The position numbers and the translations under genes are program-made. Shown here in pieces: positions 42,955-55,429 of a stretch of 64,000 nucleotides of DNA (its first letter is position 1; each line of letters opens with the position of its first letter). The notes under the pieces were generated by a model. That model searched no databases. It worked only from the letters and a program-made list of their open reading frames with translations, and was not told where the DNA came from. The stretch comes from Tupaia tana (Eukaryota > Chordata > Mammalia > Scandentia > Tupaiidae), in the NCBI GenBank assembly GCA_026018925.1, contig JAKSZU010000006.1:131481592-131545591 (forward strand), given 5' to 3'.

Positions 42955-44400
42955 TGCGTACATTTTCACTACAGTAAAATGTGTTAGCTTCCAGAAACTG
43001 ACCTGGAAAGTTAAGTAATACGATGAATTACTTTTGGAATGGTAATTTCAGTCACTAACATCATTTCTTCTCATTTTCCTCATGCTTTTGGACATCATTG
43101 GAGGTGGGAAGAGTACATTACTATAATGTGGGGTTCATATAATATGGAGTAACTGTATTCATAACTCTTCTATTTACTTGGCAGGAAAATCAATGGGCTG
43201 CATTTTATCATTGTGCATGGGGACAGTTATGTTGTGTTCTATAGATTACAAACATTTCATAGGACTCTGGGTAAATAGCAACAGAAAAAAATATCTAGAT
43301 AAAAATTAAGTTTGAAAATTGATTACAAAAAGCTAGGCTATCCTGGAAGAATAAGGAATAAGAATTTATTTTTTATCAGTGGCCTAAAGTCTTCTCTTTT
43401 CACATTGAACATTTTCATTCTCTGTAATTAGTGCCAGTAATGACTTTCTCGGCATTATTTGAATTACATTTTTCCACACTATAGGTGCTGTAGTTTACAG
43501 TCTTCTTTGTTTTAAGAACAAATAGAGCAGCCCTAAAGATTATACACTCATAGGTGCTAAAGTCACTTCTTAATTTTTTTGTTGATGTTTTTTCCATGAT
43601 ATGCTATGGAATTGTTACATTGCCCTTGGGGTTAGGCATCTGTCTTCTTTTGAGGAAAGGACTGAGTTACTTACAAAGACTACTCATCTTTGTGTCTAAG
43701 TGCCCTACATCGTGCCTCACGCGTTATAGACATGCCAATTTTGCTGCACAAATATGGCAGTGTCTTGACACATTCCAACCACACAGAATGTTTCATTTTT
43801 TTCCTCAGAGGTCATCAGCTCATTCATTTCATCTGATTATTTTGCAGATAGATAGATTGAAATTGACTATTTGCCAAAATGTGTATAATTATGCCAGGGA
43901 TCAATTTTTCTAGTTATAGTGAAAAGTGCACAAATTTAAAGAGGCAATGCTACGTGTATTAATACATATATATGGGTCATAATGGAAAGATAAAACAATC
44001 AGCCATTTCTGATTCTGACAGAGAGGGTAGGAGTGACTTTAGGATAAACTTAATTTTCACTGCAATTTATTATTCACTGAAAAAATGACTTCTGATTTGT
44101 CATAGCCTTGGTTTGTGAAGAATTTAGCCCATGAGCTGTGGCTTATTAGAGCTTTCAGGAAAAACAAGCCTTGTCCTTTCTTGCATTTGCAATGCACTCG
44201 TTCGTGGGGCATAAAGCTTTCCCCTAGGTGCTGGCACACCAAGTACATTTTACTGAGCTGACTTACAACGTGGCCCGGTCTCTAAGAGATTGCTGCAACA
44301 AACGAAGGCGTAAGTAACATGGGAGAGTCGTGTACTGCGCACGGTCCATCAACATTAATGAGAGCTACGTATGTCGTATGAGTGAAGTACAAAATGGACC
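42955..44400. other. No gene recognised; unique sequence
   Basis: The 119-codon frame at 43554-43913 has a hydrophobic start, but no domain I recognise, and sits in non-coding-looking AT-rich DNA. Confidence 0.45.
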
Positions 44401-44404
44401 TCTG

Positions 44405-44525
44405 CAGTTGTTTTTATTGGTATTTATTCATGAGACAATCAGTGTCTATGGCACTTATAAACACATAACAGATAAGGTTCTTTTCCCAAGAAGCTCACAG
44501 TCTAACTCAAAGAGATGACAGCTAT
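44405..44525 (-). repeat. LINE-2 3' end, minus strand
   Basis: TTATTGGTATTTATTCATGAGACAATCAGTGTCTATGGCAC and TTCTTTTCCCAAGAAGCTCACAGTCTAA follow the complement of the L2 3' terminus. Confidence 0.65.
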
Positions 44526-44529
44526 CATC

Positions 44530-46610
44530 ACATGTTTTAGTGAGCGGGGCTAGTCTCCCAAGCATATGACACCCACAGGACGGTGGAATATGGTCCTGGT
44601 CATGGATAGGCTGGATTCATTGCTTCAAGCCATGTGATATTTCAGCACCAGCCAAATACTGCTGCTGTTCTCACCAGTGGGGGTGATTATGTGGGTACTG
44701 ATCACTCACGTTAAGGGAGAAGATAAAGAACTGAGACAGAATTTTGGAAAATGGAAATAAGCAAATAAAAGAGCACACAGAGAACTTCCAATTGCCATAC
44801 TGCCTATATAAAAGCATCCAATCTGGAACTAATCATTTCAGTCATTTATAAGTAGGCTTGTGTCTCCCTTTTCATAAGCGTCTTGCCTCTCTATAAATGA
44901 CATTCTGTTTTATGAAAGCATAATGTGAAAATCTACTGATAAGCCAAATAATAAAAACTTTATAGCATGTCAGGGCTTTTTTATTATTATTATTTAACCT
45001 CAATCAAGTTATAATACTGAACACATGTATCCTTGGCCTAAATCACCTTGTCAAGTTTAACTGTATATTCAACTTCATTTACATGACATATGATCTAATA
45101 CTGGAGAACAACAATACCATTGTAGTGTTAATTGAAAACTCCAAACTGAGAGCCAGAAGAAACCACTGGTCTGATTGCTGAGGGTCCCAGGGAAGGGGAT
45201 CTATTCCCACACCTGCAGTTGGTCCATAACACTAACATTGTTACCGACATCTGGGCCTAATCAGTCCAGAGGCCTTGATATGCTGCTCCTGGGGCACATA
45301 AATTTAGCATTACATTCGTTTTAAAAGCCCCCTCTTTCAGTTTTTTAAGGACAAGATAGATTCATGGCTCCACAGAGTCTAACAAACTAGAAACCACAAA
45401 CAGAGTAAGTTACTGCCACAGGCCTTGTGGACTTGACTTACCAACTCTTTGCCACTTAAATAATGGAATTTTATGTTCAGCCCTGGCTATCAAAAATGTG
45501 TTTCCACCGAAAGTGAAGTTTGACTGAAAAGCTGTATTAAAAAGAAAAGCAAATCCTCAGAAAGTGAGCCAATTTGTATAAATCAGACTTTATGTAAGGA
45601 TATGAGATAATATCTAACAGAGAAATATAAGCTTAGGGGTCATAATTTGCCTCATTCACTTTGTAACTGAAAGGCCTATTTGAATTGACCTTTCACAGTG
45701 TACTTTAAGAAGGTTTGCATCCAAAGAGTCTTTTCAGAAGAAAAGTTAAAGATTTTTTAGATATCTCAATGGAACTGTGGATGAATGGCTACTGAAGACA
45801 AAGGGTGTGCTTGACCTGGTAATTATTTTCTACAGGTTCTATGCAAACTGTAGTTTTTGCAAAAAGTTCTACCGTCATTCGACATGAGTGAAAACTAAAT
45901 ACCCTCTCGTGTTTTGTGCAGATGCCCTTGGTAACTAGACTCCTAAAAGGAAAAAAAAAAAAAAAAAAAAAAGGTTGCATGATTTTTGCAGTGACATTTA
46001 TTAAAGATATAAATACAAAAGAACACAAAATTGAAAAAAAAATTGACAGTTTTGAAGACTACTTGTATGTTTGAGATCAATTTGTTGTAGAGTAGAATTT
46101 CTAATTTATTTTGGTTTGGGTTGTTTTCTCTTTTTCTTCTGTCTTTTCTTCTGCTTCTAAAAAAGGAATTGTCTATGTGGTTGAGAGGCTGGGGAATTGA
46201 GAGGAAAAAAAATTTGTGAGTTGGTAAAGTTTGTGCTTGCTGACAGCATAGTTTTATTTATTTATTGGCTAAAACATGGTACCTGGCCTTCGAAGGCTCT
46301 ATGTCATCTGGATAAATTATTTGCCTAATGAGCATGCCTAAGTGTTCTGACATAGGCAATTAATAAACTAATACAATTAATGATAACTGAATAGAAAAGG
46401 GAAAAAGGAAGACAGAGTTCTTTGGATTTATACACAATAATGGGACAGGCATTTTTTTATCCCTAATGTTGTAGACAGCAATTGGTGACATGATATCTCA
46501 TTTTAGCTAAATATTCATCACAGGGTCAAGTTATTTATTTTTTTAGTCATGTTTTAGATATCATTAGGGATAACTATAGCTTCATGAGTAAAATATATGA
46601 AAAGCAAGTA
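44530..46610. other. No gene recognised; unique sequence with poly(A) tract
   Basis: A-run of about 23 at 45951-45973 without an adjoining SINE body. No coding signal. Confidence 0.5.
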
Positions 46611-46618
46611 GGTGTGTT

Positions 46619-46702
<84 letters not shown>
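46619..46702. repeat. Compound microsatellite (TA)n(TG)n(TA)n
   Basis: Alternating purine-pyrimidine tract with about 15 TG units flanked by TA units on both sides. Confidence 0.97.
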
Positions 46703-46705
<3 letters not shown>

Positions 46706-46929
46706 TAATAGGAAATAAGCATTTTGCATAAATAAGGGAGTCCAGAATTCTTGAGTAGTACACAGGTGAGAAAATAGATGGTCCCCTCAAAATGCTGCAC
46801 AGTTCAGGATATGGTATCCATCAAAATGACCCAATTCATAAAGAAAGGTTCAAAAAATATCCAAGTAATTGTATTTAAGAAAAACAGGGTATGCTTTTAC
46901 ATTCTTAAAAAGCTTAATGTCAAGAGGAA

Positions 46930-47553
46930 GACAAAGAGAAGGCTAATGGATCACCTAACATCAAGCCTCAGAGAATTGTAAAAGGAACAGCAAAAAGATC
47001 CAAAAAATTACAGGAGAGAGGAAATAATAAAGATCCGAGCAGAAATAAATGAAATAGAAAATAAATGTACTATACAGAAAATAAATGAAAGCAAAAGCTG
47101 GTTCTTTGAAAGGATAAACAAAATTGATACCCCACTAGCGAGACTTACTAAGAAGAAGAGAGAAAGGAACCAGGTGAATCAAATCTGCAATGAGGCTGGT
47201 AACATAACAACAGACACAGTAGAAATTCAAAACATCATTAGAGGATACTTTGAACATCTATATGCTAAGAAACAAGATAATCTGGATGAGATGGACAAGT
47301 TCCTGGACAAATATAATCTACCAAGAATGAGCCAGGAAGAAATAGAAAGTCTGAATAGGCCCATACCAAGCCAGGAGATTGAATCAGTAATAAATAACCT
47401 TCCAACAAAGAAAAGCCCTGGCCCCGATGGATTCACCTCTGAATTCTACAAAACTTTCAAAGAAGAATTAACTCACATTCTGCTCAAGTTATTTCTAAAG
47501 ATCCAAAAGGGTGAATCTCTCCCTAATTCATTCTATGAACCCTCTGTCACCCT

Positions 47554-47590
<37 letters not shown>

Positions 47591-50139
47591 AGAGGTTTTT
47601 CGCTATAGGGCGTGTGCGCTCGCCAGACAGACAGAGAGAGACATAGAGACAGAAAGCGAGAAATCACCCCCCAGGGGGGATGGTCACGCCGCAATCCCTT
47701 CTCCTCCATTCTCCTCTCGGGATCTTGGGCACGCACGCACACGCGCCCGGCGTGAGTTGTAAGCAACCGGCTCCGAGACGCGAACCGCGGTTGACTACGT
47801 GGGAGTCCAGCGACATAGCCATTACGCTAACTGCTGGTTCCCACCCTCATCTTTAAAACAGATAAGGACAGGACAAGGAAGGAAAACTATAGACCAATAT
47901 CTCTGATGAACATAGACTCAAAGATTCTCAACAAGATACTAGCAAATCATATTCAACAACTTATAAAGAAGATCATACACCATGATCAGGTAGGCTTTAT
48001 TCCAGGAATGCAAGGTTGGTTCAACATACGCAAAACCATAAATGTAATACACCATATTAATAGGAAGAAAGACAAAAACCATATGGTCATATCGATTGAT
48101 GCAGAAAAAGCATTTGATAAGATACAACATCCCTTCATGATCAAGACTCTTAGCAAAATCGGCATAGAAGGGCCATTTCTCAACACAATAAAAGCCATCT
48201 ATGAAAAACCCATAGCGAACATCATCCTCAATGGAGAAAAGCTGAAAACTTTTCCACTAAACACAGGAACAAGACAAGGATGCCCACTGTCTCCACTCCT
48301 TTTTAATATAGTACTGGAAGTCTTCGCCAACGCAATCAGAAAAGAGGAAAAAAATAAAGGGCATCCGAATAGGAAAAGAGGTGAAACTCTATTTGCAGAT
48401 GACATGATTGTATACATAGAAGACCCAATGGTCTCCATGGAAAAATTACTGGAAGTAATACATGATTACAGTAAAGTTGCAGGATATAAAATTAATATAC
48501 AGAAGTCCATAGCATTTCTATATACGAATAACAGGCAGACTGAGATAGAACTGAAAAAAGTTATTCCATTTACCATAGCCACCAAAAGTATTCGATATTT
48601 AGGAATAAATCTAACCAAAGAAGTTAAAGACCTCCACAAGGAAAACTATGAGAAGCTAAAAAAAGAAATTGAAAATGACACAAAAAAATGGAAGGACATC
48701 CCATGTTCATGGATTGGAAGAATTAATATAATCAAAATGGCAATTCTACCCAAATTGCTCTACATATTTAATGCAATACCAATCAAAGTACCAGACACAT
48801 TCTTCACAGACCTAGAAAAGACAATCATAAAATTTGTCTGGAATCATAAAAGACCCCGTATTGCCAAAGCAATTCTACACAAGAAGAATGGAGTGGGTGG
48901 GATCTCACTCCCCGACCCAAAAATATACTGCAAAGCTGTGGTAATCAAAACAGTATGCTACTGGCACAGAAACAGACAGGTGGACCAATAGAACAGAATA
49001 GAGTCTCCAGAAATAAATACCGAAACATACAGTCAACTGATCTTTGACAAGTGGTACCAGTCAATCCAGTGGGAAAAGGAAAGCCTCTTCAGAAAGTGGT
49101 GCTGGAAAAACCGGATTTCCATTTGCAGAAAGATGAATCTGAACCCCTACCTTTCACCTTTGACAAAAATCAAGTCAAGGTGGATTAAGGATCTAAATCT
49201 AAGACCTCAAACTATGGAGCTGCTCCTGGAAAACACTGGGGAAACTCTGGGAGACATTGGTGTAGGGAAAGACTTCTTAAATAAGACCTTCAAAGCACAG
49301 TCGATCATCCCCAAAATAGGCAAGTGGGATTACATCAGACTAAGAAGTTTCTGCATGGCAAAAGACACAGTAATTAGTGTGAATCGACAGCCCTCAGAAT
49401 GGGAAAATATTTTTGTAAATTTTGCATCAGATAAGGGACTGATAACCAGAATACACAAGGAACTAAAGAAGCTGTTTGGAAAAAAGATGATCAATCCCAT
49501 TAAAAGATGGGAGAAGGAGTTGAATAAAACACTCTCTAAAGATGACATACGAATAGCCAAAAGGCATATGAAAAAGTGTTCAACATCCCTCATCGTAAGG
49601 GAAATGCAGATAAAAACAACAATGAGGTACCACCTAACCCCAGTCAAAATGTCTAAGATTAAAAAAACAAAAAATGATAAATTTTGGCGGGGGTGTGGTG
49701 AAAGGGGAACTCTTTTACACTGCTGGTGGGAATGTAAATTGGTCCAACCACTGTGGAGAATAATTTGGAGATTCCTCAAAAATCTGCAAATAGATCTACC
49801 ATATGATCCAGTAATCCCATTCCTTGTATCTACCCAAAGGACAGAAGAATTCTTCATTGGAAAGGTACTTGCTCATCGATGTTTATTGCAGCACTATTCA
49901 TGATTGCAAAGTCATGGAACCAACCCAAATGCCCTCGTATGGAGGAATGGATTGAACAACTGTGGCACATATACTCTGTGGAATACTACTCAGCCATAAA
50001 AACCAACAAAACCCTGGCTTTTGACAGAAAGTGGAAAAACATGGAAGATTTACTGCTGAGTGAGGTAAGCCAGGCTATGAAGGAGAGACATTGTATGTCC
50101 CCACTTAACATATACCCAATGTCTGCACTCTATGACTGA
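46930..50139 (+). pseudogene. ORF2: LINE-1 ORF2 remnant (reverse transcriptase and C-terminal domain)
   Basis: ORF2 encodes the L1 endonuclease/reverse transcriptase. This copy starts after the endonuclease domain. A stop follows LTSSLREL at about 46979. The frame then reads through [14 protein letters not shown] to the SINE insertion at 47556. It resumes in the 361-codon stretch ending 48991 with the RT motifs [25 protein letters not shown] and the catalytic FADD at 48392-48403. A TAG (48989-48991) interrupts after NRQVDQ where L1 normally has Trp. The next part (49133-49903) holds the C-terminal region; its Cys-rich motif keeps GCGERGTLLHCWWEC, but the first cysteine is Phe. A frameshift near 49875-49900 precedes the last segment ending MSALYD at 50139. 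No functional enzyme is possible. Confidence 0.95.
47557..47841 (-). mobile_element. Very young long tRNA-SINE nested in L1 ORF2, minus strand
   Basis: About 35 T, then the complete body, and head end TAACTGCTGGTTCCC. The duplication CACCCTCAT lies at 47548-47556 and 47842-47850. It belongs to the GGGAACC subfamily with the copy at 36171-36440. The SINE is younger than the L1 it interrupts. Confidence 0.98.
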
Positions 50140-50462
50140 AACTGATTGACTAAAGGCTCTACAAACACAAGAGATGGGTGTGACTGTCAGATGAGGTGTA
50201 TGTGGAGGAGTGGGGCCTAACGAAGGACATTTGGAGAAGGGATACGGAGGTAGATCATTGACGGGATGCGGAAGTGTGGTGTTATCGGTTGAAGATATTT
50301 TGATCAATGGGACTGGGGAGAAATATTCACATATTGAAATGCTCACATTGTAAGCTAAACAATGTGATTGGATGTATATACAAAAAAAGAAATAAAATAA
50401 AATAAATGAAAAAAAAATTGGTAAACTCCAAAAAAAAATTTCAAAAAAAAAGCTTAATGTCT

Positions 50463-50720
50463 CCTCTCCCCAGTTCATTTAAAAGAGAATGTTCAGTTAT
50501 CTGGAACATCCAGGGATATAAAGATGAATATCTTAACAAAGCTATCTATGTAAATAAAACTAGTGTAGACCTTTGGACCTATGGCCCAGATATAAGCAAA
50601 TAGGGCACCATCAGCAGAGATCTATATGCCAGACATGGTCATGGGTGTTTTGTGCTAGTAATAATAGCTAGGGCTACCCTTCTCTTCTAAACTGCCTAGT
50701 CAGACAACCTGAGTTTTTTT
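50463..50720. other. No gene recognised
   Basis: Flank of the L1 insertion; unique. Confidence 0.45.
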
Positions 50721-50723
50721 TTT

Positions 50724-50901
50724 ATGATAATTATTTTATTTAACTTTATTTATTCTATTTATTTATTTTCATTTGACCAGAAAGAGAGAAAGAGAGAGAG
50801 AGAGATGGAAAATGAGAAAATAAGCTGCCAGGTCGGGACTCAAACCTCAGTCAATTATGTGGGAGTTCAATGTCCTTAATCACCATGCTACTTGCCACCC
50901 C
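50724..50901 (-). mobile_element. Short tRNA-SINE, minus strand
   Basis: A TTTATTTATTCTATTTATTTATT tail, TTTGACCAGAAAGAGAGAAAGAG, TCGGGACTCAAACC and the head end CATGCTACTTGCCACC. Confidence 0.85.
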
Positions 50902-50904
50902 CCA

Positions 50905-51930
50905 GCCAACTTGATTTTAACAGTGCTTTATTTTTTGAAATATTTGTGTTTTTAGTTTTTGATTTGGTTTCTAAAACTGGAAGTGCCCTCATATTCAATG
51001 TGTTGTGATTAATACATTCTATGTACTCTCTGCTTTTTTTTTAAAATTTACATTTTAAAGATAACTTAAAGCTACATTAGGAGAGATACATCTGCTTAAA
51101 GTACAATGTAATGTATTTTTATGAAGATCTAGAGTTTATTATGTTTCTTTAATAAGAAATGATATGTACAGTATGAGGATGGAGGAGTTCCTGTAAGACA
51201 AACTAAAAGGTGTTGACAATTTCCCGTCTCTCAAATAATGCATGTGGTAAAACCCCTTATTATATCTGTTTAAAAGATTTTCAATATTCAGTTTAAGTAT
51301 GTTTTTAAATACTTCGTTCTACTCAGCATAGCTTTGTAACTAAAAACACTTTCAGGTAGTGAATATGTGATTTGGTAATGGATCATTTGATATAGACTAG
51401 AAACATAACCTAAGTCATTATCAAATTTTAGTTTGCTACCTTGAGAAGTAATGGGAGATCTAACATTGTCCAAAGATGTGGGTTTGCACCCATTTCCTAG
51501 TGATCCATGGTGGAGAACAATGGGGGTATATAAAGGGAAATTTGAGACAGGTATTCCTTGGGCAATTTATATTTTCCCAGAGAAAAATCCAAAGAGATCA
51601 TAAGAGGATCACAATAACAATGTAAGAAAAAGCTTTCCTCGAGATCAGTCACAACCTGAGTAATTACAGAGTTCTCCTGTTTTCCCCAAATATTGTAAAT
51701 AGGTTCCATCAGCTAAGTCTATTGCATACCATATACGTGCTAGGTGGTCTTCATACATTATTGTCTTTAATCACTCTAACAGAGCGACAAAGTGAATAAG
51801 AAAATTGCAGGTCATAGAAATTAAGTAATATTCCCAAAGTCTCTCAACTATTAGGATTATCTAACAGTTCACATAGCTCTTTCATAGCCCTTATCACAGA
51901 TTCTAGTTATTCCAGTCTATGCATCATGTT
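50905..51930. other. No gene recognised; unique sequence
   Basis: No exon, repeat or RNA signature recognised. Confidence 0.5.
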
Positions 51931-52498
51931 CCAGTCATTCATAATGTTATAATTAAATGCATTACTCACGTGTTTGAGGTGATGCTGGTGTAAATAAACC
52001 TACTGCACTGCCAGTCATATAAAAGTACAGCACATATAATTATGTATAGTACATAAAACTTGATAATAAATGACTATGTCACTGCTTTATATATTTACTA
52101 TATTATCCTTCCATCATTAGAGTGGACTCCTACTTATTAAAACAAGTTTACTGGAAAGCAGTGTGCTTGTTACACCAGCAGCAGCCTCATACATCTCATG
52201 CTTACTGAGTCTCTTGATTGCTTCCTTTCTCTTGTGCTTCATTTAATCTTATGTTGTTTTGTTCATCATGGCCCCTTCTGTGGGATAAAATGTGGGTAGA
52301 AAATAGTAATATTGATTAATTTAACCCTGTGTAAGCCTAAGCTAATGTGTGTATTTGTGTCTTAGTTTTTAACAACAAAAATCTTTTAAAAAAATAAGAA
52401 AAATTTATAGAATAAAGACATAAAGAGATAAAATATTTTTGTATGATGTGTTTCTGTTTTAAACAAATGGTTATTACAAAGAGAGCCAAAAGGTTTTA

Positions 52499-52759
52499 TT
52501 TATTTATTTGGAGAGGTTTTTGCTATAGGGCACGTGTGCTCGCCAGACAGATAGAGAGAGATGGAGAGACAGAAAGTGAGACATCACCCCCTGGGGGGAT
52601 GGCCACACCACAATCCCTTCTCCTCCATTCTCCTCTTGGGATCTTGGGCAAGCACGCACACACGCCCAGCACAAGTTTAAGCCACCAGGTCTGGAACTTG
52701 AATCGCGTTCGACTACACGGGAGTCCAGCGACATAGCCATTGCACTAACTGCTGGTCCC
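52499..52759 (-). mobile_element. Long tRNA-SINE, minus strand, inside the Tigger-like relic
   Basis: TTTATTTATTTGGAGAGGTTTTTGCTATAGGGC to head end TAACTGCTGGTCCC. AAGAGAGCCAAAAGGTTTT before and AAGAGCTAAAAAGTTTT after form the diverged target-site duplication. Confidence 0.93.
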
Positions 52760-52794
52760 AAGAGCTAAAAAGTTTTAAAAATTAAAATAAGACC

Positions 52795-53812
52795 CCCCCC
52801 CAAAGCATAGACATTAATCCCCAAAATAGACCAGTGGGATTACATCAAGCTAAAAAACTTCATCACATCAAAAGAAGCAATAATTAGAGTGAAAAGACAA
52901 CTCTCAGAATGGGAGACAACTCCAGAAAAGTGATTGATAACCAGAATATATAAGGAACTCAAGCAGCTCATGCATAAAAAAATGAATAACCCAATTTAAA
53001 AAATGGGCAATGAGCTCAATAGACAGCTCTCCAAGGGAGATTTATAAATGGCCAATGGCATATAAAAATAAAGTTCAAAGTCTTTTGTCTTAAGTGAAAT
53101 TCAAATTAAAACCACAGTGAGATATGAATTAACCCAAGTTAGAATGGCTAGGATAAAAAAACTAAAGAACAAATACTGGCAAGGCTGTGATGAAAAGAGA
53201 ACCCTCTTACAATGTGGTAGGAATGCAAACTAGTACAATCTCTGTAGAAAACAACATGGAGGTTTGTCAAAAACCTACAAATAGAACTGCCATATAACCC
53301 AATAATCCCACTTTTTGGTATTTACCAAAAGGAAAGGAAAACACTCAGCTGGAAAGACATTTGCACATCCATGTTCATTGCAGCATTATTGACAATTGCT
53401 AGGACATGGAATCAACCTAAAGGTCTGAAAACTGATGATGGGGCTGAAAAACTGTGGTACCTTTATACTATGGAATATTAGCCGTAAGAAGCAATGAGAC
53501 CCTCCTGTCTTGTGATTCAAAGTGGATGAATATAGAAGACTTAATGTTGAGCAAAGTGAGCCAGACTTTGAAAGAGACACATTGTATATTCCCACTTACT
53601 ATGTACCAGATGTCTGTACTCTATGGCAGAAATTGAAAACTCTGAAGATATGATAATAGAGAGGATAAGTGTAGATACCAGAGAGGAGGTGGTACAGGTG
53701 TGTAGGAAGGGTAAAGGAAAGAAACATTTAACACAAAAGAATGTAGTTTTCTGTTGGAAAAAAATAACACATTCTGTAATTTTTGGTTTATAAAAATATA
53801 AAATAAATAAAT
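52795..53812 (+). mobile_element. LINE-1 3' end, plus strand, older than the 46.9-kb copy
   Basis: Degenerate ORF2 C-terminal sequence (CAGTGGGATTACATCAAGC, AGAATGGGAGACAAC, TACCAAAAGGAAAGGAAAACACTC, ATGGAATATTAGCCGTAAG) is followed by a short 3' UTR and AAATAAATAAATATG tail. It is collinear with 49.3-50.4 kb but with many frameshifts. It sits within the Tigger-like relic. Confidence 0.9.
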
Positions 53813-53907
53813 ATGAAATATGTTTTTTAAAGTTTAAAAAATTAAAGTTTTTTAAGTAAGAAATTATAGTAAGCTAAGATTAATTTATTTAAAAAGAAAG
53901 AATTCTT

Positions 53908-54172
53908 GGGACCAGCAGTTAGCATAATGGCTATGTCGCTGAACTCCCATGTAGTCAACCGTGGTTCAAGTCCCGGATCCGGTGGCTTAAACTCACGCTA
54001 GGTGCGTGTGTGTGTATGCCCAAAGTCCCGAGAGGAGAATGGAGGAGAAGGGATTGAGGCATGGTTATCCCCTCTGGGGAGTGATTTTTTGCTTTCTATC
54101 TCTCTGTCTCTGTCTTTCTGGCTAGTGCACATGCCCTATAGCAAAAACCTCTCAAAAAAAAAAAAAAAAAGT
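53908..54172 (+). mobile_element. Long tRNA-SINE, plus strand, inside the Tigger-like relic
   Basis: GGGACCAGCAGTTAGCATAATGG, B box GGTTCAAGTCC, complete body, A-tail of 18 or so. No clear target-site duplication in the AT-rich host. Confidence 0.93.
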
Positions 54173-54559
54173 AGCATAAGTGTACAGTATTTTTAAGGCC
54201 TACAGTAATGTCCTCATCCCTCACATTCTCTTACCATTCACTGACTGACTCACCCAGAACAAGTTCCAGTCCCTATAGTTCCATTTATAATAAGTGCTTT
54301 ATACAGGTGTAGCATTTTTTATCTTTTATTCTATAGTTTTACTGTACTTTTTCTATGTTTAGGTACTCAAATACTTACCACTCTGTTACAACTGCCTATA
54401 GTATTCAGTACAGTAGTGTGCTGTACAGGTTTGTAGCCCAGGATCAATAGGCTATATCGTATAGCTTAGGTGTGTAGCAAGCTATACCTCATTGACTAGT
54501 GGCACATTTCTCAGAGGGTATCTCTGTAAATGGAGCATGTCTACATGCATTGGCTATTG

Positions 54560-54675
54560 TCATATTGATTAATGACATAGTTATTGATACTGAGGGCAGA
54601 TACTGTGTCTGCTTTAAATGTAGAGCCTAGAACAGGCCTAATTCATAGGTACTCATTCATGTTTTGTGGCTACAG
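54560..54675 (+). repeat. Probable LINE-2 3' end, plus strand
   Basis: GAGGGCAGATACTGTGTCTGCTTTAAA and TAGAGCCTAGAACAGGCC with TAGGTACTCATTCATG follow L2 3' phrases. Confidence 0.55.
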
Positions 54676-54679
54676 GCAT

Positions 54680-55395
54680 CGTTTGTCTGTAGCTGATTTC
54701 TTCTAGTGACTATGGCGACATATACCCTCTTTTTCATGCTCCCATGACATCAATGGTAACATCAAAGAAGGCATGGAAATGGGAAAATGAAAACCTTCTC
54801 CATGATTCATTCATATCTTCAGTGCATTACGCGCTTCAACCTTTTTATTTTATTTTAACTATCTCACCATCCCAGAACTCTCTATGGGCATAATTTCCAA
54901 TGAAAAATAGTGGAATTCAGGGACAATGTTAGTAAGACCTGCCTTACCATACTTCAGTATTACCCTTCCCTAGTGACCTCTTTGTACCAAACTTGTACTC
55001 TTCAATTCTCCGCCATTATTAGTAGGGAAAGTCATTCTCAAGCACCTCAGTCTTTTGTACATTAGACCCTCATCAGAACTATAGTTCTGTGTAGACTTTT
55101 GTGTTCCTGGAGGGCACTTGTAAGGCTTGAGTATGCATTGTTCCTGGAGGAAGTAGTAAGGTTTATATGCTGTGATAAGATAGGATGTATGAACTGGTGC
55201 CCTGACCTTCCAAACATCTTGTTTCCAAATACTTCCAAGAAAAGAGTAACCTCCTATCAAGAAATTAACAGAAAATGAGAAGTTTGAAAAGTTGGTGTTA
55301 AAATGGAAGAGTGAAATATTTTACATTATGGCCCAGCCAAAAAAAGGTTATTTTTTTTAATTGCCATTTTTGGATTAACCCAATAGAAACTGAGG
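54680..55395. other. No gene recognised
   Basis: The 96-codon minus-strand frame (54970-55260) has no domain. Confidence 0.45.
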
Positions 55396-55429
55396 TCACT
55401 CATTTCCATTGAGTTTGTTCAAGCTTGTG

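Larger units (their letters stand above)
46922..50447 (+). mobile_element. 5'-truncated LINE-1, plus strand, with 15-bp target-site duplication
   Basis: Carries the distal part of ORF2, a 3' UTR of about 300 bp and an A-rich tail. Identical 15-bp duplications AAAAAGCTTAATGTC lie at 46907-46921 and 50448-50462. The left one starts after TT, giving the canonical L1 endonuclease site TT/AAAA. The 5' UTR, ORF1 and endonuclease domain are absent, so this is a dead-on-arrival insertion. The tail is interrupted: A-runs separated by TTGGTAAACTCC and TTTC. A young SINE is nested at 47557-47841; without it the insert is about 3.2 kb. Confidence 0.97.
51935..54545 (+). mobile_element. Tigger-like DNA transposon relic split by two SINEs and an L1 piece
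   Basis: Pieces 51935-52498, 52760-52790, 53815-53907 and 54173-54545 are collinear with 13105-14555: GAGGTGATGCTGGTG, AATAAATGACTATGTCACTG, TTAACCCTGTGTAAGCC, CACATTCTCTTACCATTCACTGACTGACTCACCC, GTATTCAGTACAGTAGTGTGCTG, GTGGCACATTTCTCAGAGGGTATC. No transposase frame remains. Confidence 0.65.

Noticed and set aside
43554-43913. 119-codon plus-strand frame
   Set aside because: Hydrophobic start but no domain, no repeat of the frame elsewhere, no splice or promoter context; expected by chance in AT-rich DNA of this length.
49330-49857. 175-codon minus-strand open frame
   Set aside because: It is the antisense of the L1 ORF2 C-terminal region, which explains the whole stretch.
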